Of a stretch of 64,000 nt of DNA, positions 51,336 to 60,823 are shown in pieces (positions within the stretch are counted from its first letter, which is position 1; each line of letters starts with the position of its first letter). Where the stretch lies: positions 124,328,337 to 124,392,336 of the forward strand of contig CM067083.1 of the NCBI GenBank assembly GCA_034008185.1, in the 5' to 3' direction. This DNA comes from Gorsachius magnificus (Eukaryota > Chordata > Aves > Pelecaniformes > Ardeidae). The translations under genes were made by a program, and so were the position numbers. The notes under the pieces are model-generated. The model saw nothing but the letters and a program-made list of their open reading frames with translations. It made no database searches and was not told the origin of the DNA.

Positions 51336-53918
51336 TTCATAAAATAATTTAGAGAAATTCATTTATAATAGAGCCATTAATCAATACGAGCGGGAACAGG
51401 CAGGAAGGTGCCCTCTAACATCCATAATTCAGGGACTGCGGGTACTGGGGAAGCACCAGGGGAACGGCCCACAGACAAGAGGCTTGCACCCCTTCCCTAA
51501 ATAGTACCTCCTCTTGCCTTCAGAGGATACAGAACGCTTGGCAAAATGGACCATCAGCAGGACATTTCTGGCATTCCCGAAATGCTCTCCCAGCCTGTGA
51601 CAATTCTCTGTGGAGGGGAAGAGCCTGAAGTGTTTGTTTGGGGTTTTTTTCTGCCTAGTCACCCGCATTGGCTTTATCTTCCATGTTCTGGTCCCACCTC
51701 CTCAAACTTCTCACATCCACAGTACTAAGAGCTTCACAGCTCTACTGCCAGCTATGTGAAGAACCATCTCTTCCTCATTGTTCTGACTTGGCTTCTAACA
51801 ACTTCATTTGATGAAGCCTAGTTCCTGAGCTGGAAGAGACAGCATAAGCAGGATATGTTCCATAAGCCCGGGGTCATTCTTCCTGTTCTTCCCTGGACCC
51901 CCTTCAGTTCAACACGTTTTTCTGAGATAGCTCAGAACTTCACACAACACTCCCAGCTATCTGTGAGCCACAGGATTATGTGCCACTGGTGTCATGCCTG
52001 GTCTTTATTCCTTTCCTAATTATTCCACATCTGATTTGCCTCTTGGCTTTTTTACTGCTCAGTCAAGCTTTCAACTCATATTTTAATAGAACGTTTGTTC
52101 TATTTGGACCATAAGTCCAACGAAATAAGCTGATCACCACAACCAATGTGAAGAATATTATTCCCCAAAACACATACATGTTCATCACTTTGAATTTCCT
52201 CAACAATTTTACGGCTCAATGTATCTCAAACATAATCTCAAGATCTTTAAAATTCTTCATTCAGGTTTGACCTTAGTTTTAAGTTACTCACAACAGTATC
52301 AATAGGCTTTCTCATCTTACTGCTAGTCTTCTCTTCTAGATCATCTAAGAAAATACTGAACTGCACAGATCGCAAAAGCCTTCCACTGATAATCTACTTT
52401 GACTCCAAGAGGGGACCATCTACTTCTCCAATCACCCAACAAAACCAAAACCCACTATCTCCACGTCTCCTCAAGCCAAGTCCCAGGGGTCTTCAATCCA
52501 GTTAAGATATTAAAGGAATCAATGAAACCAAGTTCCACCTTTCAAAGATGAAATAAACCGCTTGTACACACTTAGTTGTTCACACTGTTACCCTATTAAA
52601 CTTGCTTTGACTTCATTTTTCCTCCTTACAGCTAGATTTTTAAAAGTCCTCGGAACTTACCAGAACCAATTCTAAAATAAAATTCATTTCTGTGTATTGC
52701 TATGTATTTAGTATAGTTGGAATCCCTAGCCACATCCAAATGAGCCGCTGAAATGCAGGTCCATAGTTCTTTCAAACAATACAAATTTAAGGGTGAGCAT
52801 TTCTATTTTCTTCTTACACTAAAACACCTGCCAAGCCTGGTTCACAACTCTTCCATAGAAAGACTACATAAAGCTTTGGTTTTATATTATTTAACAAGAA
52901 CAATTAAATTAAGTTTCTATATTGTAAAGGAAGAGCATTCAAAGATGGAAACAGGTGACTACTCTTTCTGTTCTCAGTATGCAGCAGAGCATATCTACCA
53001 GCGAGGATTCCCAAGCACTTCAAAAATAGAAATAAAACTAATCTGCACAAATCGCTCATGAAAATTTGAATAGGCTGACAGCGAGACTTGCCTTATATTC
53101 TGAATTTCCATCAATTCTAGTCACGGAATACCAAGTAAGGAAACTCCTTAGGCAGGGTGGCAGTATAGAAGTGAACTTAAAAGTAAACTAGACTATGGAC
53201 AAAAAGAGACTGTGTGGTTGAAGACCCTTCAGGAAAGTTCTGGGAATGTGTTGTGTTTTTTTTTTTTTTTTTTAAAGGAGAAAATTATTACGTGTAAGTC
53301 CAAAGAAAGTTTTGGGGGATAATGATAACAATAATAAGGTACCATTGTAGCAAAGAAAGCGCAAGTCTAAAACCTTGTCTGCCTGGCTATAGAACAGAAG
53401 CAGGTTAAGTAAACTGTCTGCAAGACAACAGGCTTTCCTGCAGCTGAGAAAAGCAGTACTAACACATTTCCATTATTTTCACAGCATGTCTCATTCTCAT
53501 TTTCTTCACATCAAATTTTAGGCGAGTAAGAAAAGGCCAAATATTAAGAAGCCACCAAGGGACATAGTCTTCAAAACTAAAAATCTTCTATTCATTGTTC
53601 AGTATGCTATTTTTCTGGCATTTAGTTAAGTGACAGACCATTCAAAAAATGCATTCTTGACCTGTCTACATATTTAAAGTAACAGGCTAACATGCAAACA
53701 CGTCCAGAGTATTTCACACTCAGTTATACTAAATTAGGCAAATTTTGTAGTCATAGAATATTTTAGCATATATTACAATACTTCTTATGCAAAGTGTGTT
53801 TCTTTTTATATTTAAATTATTATCTTGATCTTTTCATTTTTATTTCTAATATAAATATCTTCCTGGATTCTGTTACCAATTATTTGTCAAGTAAAGCCCA
53901 AAACCATACATATTGCTG
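51336..53918. other. Intronic stretch next to the FZD3 first coding exon
   Basis: AT-rich with a T-run at 53256. No coding signal. Confidence 0.6.
53256..53273. repeat. T-run (about 18)
   Basis: Homopolymer T within the FZD3 intron, about 0.7 kb from the first coding exon. Confidence 0.85.
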
Positions 53919-53937
53919 AAAAAAAAAAAAAAAAAAA
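53919..53937. repeat. A19 (T19 on the FZD3 strand) beside the exon donor
   Basis: On the minus strand the intron reads GTAAGAC, then nineteen T, then CAGCAATATG. The U-tract lies 8 nt after the exon end. Confidence 0.9.
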
Positions 53938-53944
53938 GTCTTAC

Positions 53945-54133
53945 CTCCATTGCTAATGCTGCTGTTTGTTGGTCATAATGATTCAGAAGATTAGGCATAA
54001 AGGTGGTATTGTAAGGCAGATCCTGGCACATCCGCAAGATGATAGGCTCACAAGAAAATAAACTGTGCCCTCTTGTCAGCCCCACCAAAACATCCAAAAG
54101 CCAAAGGTAACAGAACATCCAGCTAACAGCCAT
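53945..54133 (-). CDS. FZD3: Frizzled-3, first coding exon (signal peptide and start of CRD)
   Basis: This exon encodes residues 1-63 of Frizzled-3, a cell-surface Wnt receptor used in planar cell polarity and axon guidance. Residues 1 to about 22 form a hydrophobic signal peptide. The mature protein then begins near HSLFSCEP and holds the first two CRD cysteines (FSC and RMC) and an N-glycosylation sequon in YNTT. The start at 54133 is preferred because its context, AGGATGG, is strong and the length matches the known vertebrate protein. An in-frame ATG at 54184 would add 17 residues in a weak context. The exon ends after GAG at 53945 with donor GTAAG, phase 0, and joins CCG at 24835 to restore AMEPFHPM as in other vertebrates. 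The next intron is about 29 kb. Identification rests on near-identity to remembered vertebrate FZD3. Confidence 0.96.
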
Positions 54134-54470
54134 CCTTCCACACTGGGAATGGGGCTGGTTATTGAGCCCAGTCAGAAAGCTCATTCAGCTCCTCAGGTGC
54201 CCTCTGATTTCACTTCAACGGTGATATTTTCAGTCCTTGCTTAAGGTTCTTCAAAACAGGAATACTCTTTGTATACAGCATTCTTAGTTCAGTCCAGAAG
54301 ATGATGTATTTGACACAGACGTGTGAGAAATCTTGCCTTTTCTTCCCTTTTCTCAGTATTATATAGCATGTATTAGGTTATGGTGTGAAAATGTTTAGCC
54401 ACATTCCCACACAACTGACCCCATCGTGACAGAACAGCAGTCGAGTTACAGTCTTCTTTTGTTAGGTAAC
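54134..54470 (-). other. FZD3: FZD3 5' untranslated part of first coding exon
   Basis: The exon begins after a good acceptor on the minus strand: a T-rich tract ending in ATTCCAG, with the AG at 54472-54471. This leaves 337 nt of leader upstream of the main ATG. It contains four out-of-frame or closed upstream ORFs and one in-frame upstream ATG (see findings). The acceptor implies at least one further noncoding exon upstream, most likely in the CpG island near 59.2-59.6 kb. I could not choose that exon's donor. The exact exon edge is inferred from the splice consensus alone. Confidence 0.7.
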
Positions 54471-57400
54471 CTGGAATAAAAAACACAACAAGCAGAATAC
54501 AGTAAAAAGCCTTGTAATCAATTAAATATTTTAGCTTTAAATAGTCTGTCAGATAAATTGCTTGAAGTTCTCGTGTGCAAGACTGGAAGGCGCCTTGACA
54601 AGTTTTAATCCTGATTTCAGACTATTTCTGGTGGAAAAAAAAGGTATGCTGTAAAACTCTGCCCAAAAAGGATGGTGAAAAGGGGGAATGTATTTATTAT
54701 GAAAAAAATATTTTTAGAAAACCCCACACTTTAAATTTAGCCATGTGAGCATTACAATTGTTGACCACACTGAAACCAAGCTATTTATGACTCAGCATCT
54801 CCACTGGTACATTCACAGCGATAGCATCTCTTTAGTTGCACAGCCTTGTAACTTCTGCTGAATAATTATAAAACAAAAACAAAACCGTCACCACCACCAA
54901 TACACAAGTCCCAACTTGCAGTACTGAAGACTACTGTTCTGCCCAACAAGCTACAGCCATGGTTTGGCTACCTGTATTCAAATACGTATTTTTATTCCAG
55001 TTGTAAACAGCTTTTTTTGTTGTCTCTAACCCAGTCTACCTGCGCACATCTCGTATCTTGCTCTCCGGAAACCATCTAAGGATAAGCCAGAGGACAGATT
55101 TCCTTGACCACCCCTTTCTCCAAACACTCTCAAAGATGGAAACTGCAAAGGTAGCTATGTATGGTTGTTCTGCCAGTTCCACTCTACCTATAGAGCCAAT
55201 TTAAACAGCAGTCATTCCCCAAGGCTGGATCCACATTTTCTCAGCACTAAGGGGCTGGAGTGGAACAAGCAGAACGGGGACTCAGCACATTGTGCTCATC
55301 GACTGGAGAAACAAACTGAAATGGGAGGCTAAAGCACGGAAAAAGTTGACAGAGCCATAAGAGTACAAAAAGGCCCTTTTCTTAGAGCAATTTTGTCTTA
55401 CAGCAATGAAATTTGCAAAATTCAGTCTCTAACCAATTGCTTTAAAAAAAAAATTATGGTTTAAAAAGGTAACAGAAATGCAGAAATTCTGTTTGAACCA
55501 GAAAACCCCAAGTATTCCAGCAATATTCCCCAGACCAGGCAAACACATACGTGAACAGACTTCCAGACTTGAAAGAGTAATGTTTGTCCTTAGATATTCA
55601 GAAAGGGAAATAAATTCTACCCATCAGAGGGGAAAAAGTTTTTCCTTTCTTCCTAACGCAAACTTAGTGAGAGATATGAAAGAGTTAATTACCAGACTTC
55701 TGCTGGTATCAGCTGATCAAAAAAGTTACTTGTGCACACTTTTGTTGACATAAGCCCATCTTATGGTCAGAAAAATTAAATACCATATACCTCTTTAAAC
55801 CCTCCTACACTTTGCGGGTTGGACTAGATAGTCTTGAGCGGTTCCTTCCAACCTAAACAATTCTGTGCTTCTCTTTAAGATCATGCAAGGCAATATTTTT
55901 GGCTGTAGCTGTGCAAGACAGGCTGGTAAAAACAAACATGCAAATAGGAAAAAGACCAAGATGCTAAACACAACCCTGTTAAATTACGCTCATTGACAAC
56001 TTGCTTTCACAGGCCGCTTACTCTCTCACAGCTATTGATGGGGAATCCATGTCTGAAGCAGCACTGAAGTACATAAAGAATATAAATAGGAAAACTGCTC
56101 CAAACCTAGGAAAAAAAACACGACCAAAAAAAAGCAGAAAAGAGAACTATCTACACCTTAAGTTAGATGGTAGAACCAACCAAGCATCTTGCTTCTGAAG
56201 CAAACGTTACAGTAAAGAACAGTCAACACACTGAATTTAAAAGATCAAACTTAGCCACAATATTTAAGACATGCCACATCTAACCACACCTGATTTTAGT
56301 CCCATTCAAGTTCATACGGCCTTGAAAAGTTATGTCTGTTGGATCTAAGGAAGCCATTTCTCAGAGTTACTTTTTAAGAATTTGGCACCTCCCCAGAAAA
56401 CCAGAGACCTGAACTATCCCATCTTCCAGGCAGCATTACTTAACGCTAAAGGTTTCTGCATATTCTCACATCCTGACTAGAAGATTACAAGCTATAGACA
56501 GACAAAACCAATTCCTACTTAGTTTTGTACAAGGTGCCTAATCCCCTTTGAATCTAGTCCTTAGATTTTAACATTATAATCAAAGGTCCCCAAACTCAGG
56601 AAAAGAAGCCTGACACTGGCTTCAAGTAATTATTTTTCTTTTCCCAAACACTTTGGCCACCAACTCTAAAAGACTTTATTCAACAACTTCAGCAAAGTCG
56701 ACTTGCAGTGTGGTTTAGCAGTTGACTTTTTAGCATGCTCCCTGGAATTCCAGTGCCATTCCCGCAGCGATCAGTAGATAGTGCTTCCTAAGAAAGGTTC
56801 AGAAGCAACATCAGATGAACCGTACTCACTCCGGGTATTGTGTTAAAGTTGGAAGCACAAACATTGGGCAAATCCAGGTCAGGATCTAGAGTCTTGGGAA
56901 GAACTCCAAGAACACTTCACACAAATCAGCATATTAATGACATTCAAAGTAGAGACTCCAAACAAATCCACCCCATCTTCTGACTTCCCCACAAGCTCAA
57001 ACTGAAAGAAACATGCAAAAACCTAGACTCAAGATACCATGAAAAGTTTTAACTGTGCATAAAGCAGAAAAAAATTCGTCATGTCCTTTCAGGACTTTTC
57101 CATTTTATGCTCAAGATCTTATTACTACATGGTATTATAAAGGAAACGAAGAATGTCATATAGCCTAGTCATCCAGTGCCCTTGCATGGGAAAAAAAAAA
57201 AACAAACTAGGTGAAATTAAGAAAAAAAAAGACAGCCACACATTGCGAAAGGAGACGAAGGTTTTGCAAATGAGCATATAGATGACCTATTAATTGGTGT
57301 AGACAGATGAATGCTGTAATAAGCAATCTTTGGTGTCAAGATAGTTTCTCACCACAGATCCGGTTCTGTATACTTTGTCAAGCCTCTACATATGAAATGT

Positions 57401-58349
57401 TGTGGTTCTTTTTATATGTATATAAAAACAAAACAAAACACTTTCGATGACACTGGGGATAAAAGAGGAGGAGGGGATACCTACCCATCTATCCCAAGGC
57501 TCTGCAAAAAAACTGTGGGCAAAAAGGGTAGGAAACAGCTGGTTTGTTAGTGTGGTTATGGATTTATACATTATTTATAATCATAATAAGCCCATCCGAT
57601 TCCTGCTGTAAAGGATAAATTAAGACATACATAGATGACTGTTATAAAGACTGAAAATCATGAAATGAAAGGGCTCAATCACACAAGTGAATTTTTTTTT
57701 TTTTCAAGTAAATTTCAAAGTTACTAAGGGAGCAATGACAGGGAAAGAAAAGTCATCAGGCTTTAGAAAGAAAGCATGTAGGTGGATTAATTCACAGTTA
57801 TCTGTCCCAGAGAAATGAGGTGATAAAACAACAACCTAGACTCCTCCTGCGCAAGTGAAAAGACAAGAGGAGGATGTCACCTTAGTCATTCCCCACCCAA
57901 TTCTGATCAAGGAGAAAGGAAAGGAACTCATTCATTGCATACAAGCACTGGCAGCATTTCCCCAACCCATTCCCACCCACATGAAGGCACAAAGGGATAA
58001 TAGATTATTCTCCCAACTCCATTTTTAATTAGTCAGTGGGAAAGAAACTCCAGTGCTGTACTCCCCGGTTCCACTTCTGTTACATATTAAGGGGGAACCA
58101 CACAAATAATCCCCCACATCCTCTATTTCAGTTAGGAGACCACAGAGAGAAGAGGGCACATGGTACACTCTCCCACTGTTCCATGCTCCTCCTCACTGTA
58201 CTACAGGGCAGAATGAAGAAAGACGCAGAGTATTTCCTCTTCCCCTCTCCCTCCACACAGCGACACCACGACAATCCCTGTTCAACTCCCAGCAGGGACA
58301 ACGGAAAGGCAGAAACCCTTTCTGGTTAGATTCTCCATGTACATGGAGG
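54471..58349 (-). other. FZD3 5' intron (noncoding)
   Basis: This interval lies between the probable promoter and the first coding exon. It holds one CR1 tail remnant. Any additional noncoding exon here could not be identified. The right end (from about 57.9 kb) may contain decayed units of the tandem array. Confidence 0.55.
55815..55870 (+). mobile_element. CR1 LINE tail remnant
   Basis: GGGTTGGACTAGATAGTCTT, GGTTCCTTCCAACCTAAACA and ATTCTGTG match the end of the CR1 3' UTR in sense orientation. Confidence 0.85.
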
Positions 58350-59205
58350 GACAGGTCTAGCATCTCTCTCCATTTGAGTTCATATTACATGGCGAGCTAA
58401 AGGAACTAGAGAGGGAGCCAGCTATCATCCCCGAGACTGGAAGAGGAGGTAGGGTGCAGACTGAACTAGCATCCCCTTTCCCCTTGAATCCTCGCTGTGT
58501 TTTAAAGGCGACAGGAACAAGCGCACACACGGGACTAGCATCTTCTTGGATTCCCGCTGCATTGCAAAGGAAAAGGAAAGATACGTATGTACATAAGACT
58601 AGCACCCCTTCCCCCTGCATGCAAAAAAAAGAACGCATGGATCGAGCTAGCATCCCCCTGGGTCCCTGCCGCACTGCAAAGGGAAAAGGGCGAGGGAGGT
58701 GTGCATGGGACTAGCATCCCTTTCCTCCTGGCTCACTGCTACCGCCCTGCAAAGAGAAAGGAGGGCAGCGTGGGACCAGCAACCTCTGGGGTCCCCAAGG
58801 CACTGCAGAAGACAAGCTGTGGGTATGTGGAGGGAGGAATGGCATCCCCTCCTCCCCGGGCCCCGGGGGGGGGGGGGGGGCCCCCCCCCCCCGGGAAGGG
58901 GGAGGGTCCCCGGGTTCACATCCCCCCTCCCCTCGGGTCCCCGGGATTCACATCCCCCCTCCCCTCGGGTCCCCGACGCGCTGCTAAGGGAAAGGGAGGG
59001 GAAACGCACGGGACGAGCATCCCCTTCTGCTGGGAACCTTCCCACCGGCGGGGACGGGGCGAGGGGGGGGGGGGGCGGGAATGCAGGGGACCGGCATCTC
59101 CCGGCCCCGAGGCGCTGCTGAGGGAGCGGGGGTGGCTCCAGCACCTCCCTGGCGTTCAGCGGAGGACAGGACTAGCATCCCCCGGCCTTTGGGCGCCCGC
59201 CGCAC
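58350..59205. repeat. Degenerate tandem array, about 64-65 bp unit, beside the CpG island
   Basis: A unit built around the anchor GGACTAGCATCCCC, then a C-rich stretch with GGGTCCC, then GC-CTGCAAAGGGAAAGG and a G-rich spacer ending near TGCAT, recurs many times. Anchor positions are about 58356, 58417, 58465, 58534, 58598, 58646, 58710, 58775, 58839, 58915, 58948, 59013, 59090 and 59171. Spacings cluster at 64-65, with a few of 48 and of 76-81, and one 33-bp partial duplication (58915/58948). Units become more GC-rich toward the CpG island. Weaker look-alikes may continue left to about 57.9 kb. The overlapping long open frames on both strands here are by-products of the repeat. Confidence 0.8.
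58861..58895. repeat. G16/C12 palindromic homopolymer block
   Basis: After CCCC there are sixteen G, then twelve C, then GGG, giving a perfect inverted repeat of at least twelve bases per arm with no loop. It sits inside the tandem array. It could be a real hairpin or quadruplex-prone block, or a sequencing or assembly artefact in a hard GC region. Confidence 0.85.
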
Positions 59206-59209
59206 CGGC

Positions 59210-59620
59210 GTGGGGACTTCCCCGCCGCGGCGGCCCCGCTTCGTCCCTCAGGTGGCGGCGCGGCAGCGCCCGCGCCTCCTCGCGCCCGACCCCGCCGCAG
59301 CGCCCGCCCCGCCCCGCGCCCCGCCCCGCCCCCCCGGGGCCGCACGCCCCGCCGCGCCCCGCCCCCTCCCGCCGAAGCGAACGAGCCAATCAGAAGGCGC
59401 CGGGCAGGTTGCTAGGTGGATCGGAACCTCCGGCTGCTCTGCCTTCCCGCCCCCCCCCGCTGGTAGGAGCTGATTGGCTGGCGCCCTCCCGGGGCGGGAG
59501 CGGGGGGCGCGGGAAGCGGTTGCCATAGGGGAAGCGGCCGGCGGGAGGAGTAGGCCGCGCCGCCCGCGGGCGGGGAGGAGGCAGGGGGGGGAGAGTGGGA
59601 GGGGGAGGCAAACCACAGGG
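59210..59620. promoter_or_regulatory. CpG island, probable FZD3 (bidirectional?) promoter
   Basis: This is a dense GC and CpG stretch with a run of GC boxes of the CCCCGCCC type (about 59300-59365). There is one CCAAT box at 59386-59390 and one in the opposite orientation (ATTGG) at 59473-59477, each followed outward or inward by GGCGCC. It lies about 5 kb upstream of the first coding exon of FZD3 on the minus strand, where a noncoding exon 1 is expected. Two sequences resembling half RFX X-boxes, GGTTGCTAGG (59408) and GGTTGCCATAG (59518), are present but unproven. In mammals FBXO16 lies divergently upstream of FZD3, so a second promoter on the plus strand is plausible, but no FBXO16 exon was recognised. 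Confidence 0.7.
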
Positions 59621-60525
59621 TGTGTGGAGGGGGTACCAGGTCCAGCAGGATGCAGGGAGGGAGTCTGAGGGGAAGATGGGAGACCCCAGCGTGCACCCAG
59701 CATGGCCTGTGCTGTGGGGAAGGGGGTCTCCGGTGCACCCAGGGGAGAAGGTATAAACGCTACAGCGGGGGACACCGAGGCGCAAAGGGCCTGGGGTCTG
59801 CCCAGCTGCCAGCGCTGCCAGGCCTGGGGCCCCAGGGCATTGCTGTCGCCTGCGGGTCCCCAGAGAGATTTCAGTGTGTGAGTGGAAGGAGTACTTAGAA
59901 ACATTAATGCTCAAAGGGACAGGGCATACAGACATCGTGCCAAGAGTATAAACTCAGTAAACGGGTGGAAAAAGCACTGGTGTCTATGGACATGAGTACT
60001 GAGGAGCTGGGGTTTGCTACCGCCTTTTAAAGAGGAGTGGGGAAAGCTGTCAGGACATCGCAGGACATGGGGACGCTGGGCAGTGTGCTGCGGGGCTAGG
60101 GAAGTCATGGTGGACTTTGAGGTGAGAGCACCATGGATCATCCAAGTGCATAACAGAATATAAATCCAGTGAGGTTTGGATAGAAAAAGAAATGTTTTAT
60201 TCTCGAGGGATAAAAGGTACCTTGCTGTTGTCTTATTTAGGGGAGGAATGGTGTTAGGGATCAGTACAGATCAGTTGCCCTGGGTGTAATGTCATTGGGA
60301 CTATGCAGTGCTGTGACAGCTCCTGGGAGGACACAAGGAGACTGATGCGGAGCAGGAGCGAGAGACAGTGCTTCTGGGCTCGGAGCAGACCCTGGAGAAC
60401 GTCTGTAATGCAGACAGAGAGGAGAGCAGTCAGGTATTGACACCACCAGGGAGGGGAGATGGCTGGGTTTATTGGAGACCAAAGAGGACCGGTACGGTCC
60501 TTTGGAGCTGAGTGATGCTGTGGGG

Positions 60526-60584
60526 TAAAAGGAGAGGAGAGGAGAGTGAGGGGAGAGGAGGGTGTGAGGAAAGGGAGAGGAGAG
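60526..60584. repeat. GA-rich low-complexity stretch
   Basis: Repeated GGAGAGGAGAG-type purine sequence on the plus strand, abutting the CR1 fragment at 60585. Confidence 0.85.
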
Positions 60585-60823
60585 GATATTTCAGTTGGAA
60601 GGGACCTACAACAATCCTCTAGTCCAACTGCCTGACCAACTCAGGGCTGACCAAAAGTTAAAGCACATTACTAAGGGCATTGTCCAAATGCCTCTTAAAC
60701 ATTGACAGGCTTGGGGCATCAACCACCTTTCCAAGAACCCTGTTCCAGTGTTTGACCACCCTCTTGGTAAAGAAATGCTTCCTAGTATCTAGTCTGAACC
60801 TCCCTGACACTGCTTTGAGCCAT
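60585..60823 (-). mobile_element. CR1 LINE 3' fragment, older subfamily
   Basis: TTTCAGTTGGAAGGGACCTA, TCTAGTCCAACTGCCTGACC, AACCCTGTTCCAGTGTTTGA and TAGTCTGAACCTCCCTGACA follow the CR1 consensus in reverse complement. The tail octamers are eroded. It lies about 1 kb right of the CpG island. Confidence 0.88.

Larger units (their letters stand above)
24836..53944 (-). other. FZD3 29-kb intron after the first coding exon
   Basis: This intron runs from donor GTAAG at 53944 to the acceptor TAG at 24836. It contains the divergent LTR, eight of the CR1/L3 fragments listed separately, and several microsatellites. No other conserved coding exon was recognised on either strand. Confidence 0.85.

Noticed and set aside
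58587..59528. 313-codon plus-strand open frame, with 165- to 218-codon frames on the other strand nearby
   Set aside because: It lies in the tandem array and CpG island. GC-rich DNA lacks stop codons and both strands are open at once. There is no domain and the residues are biased to Pro, Gly, Arg and Ala.
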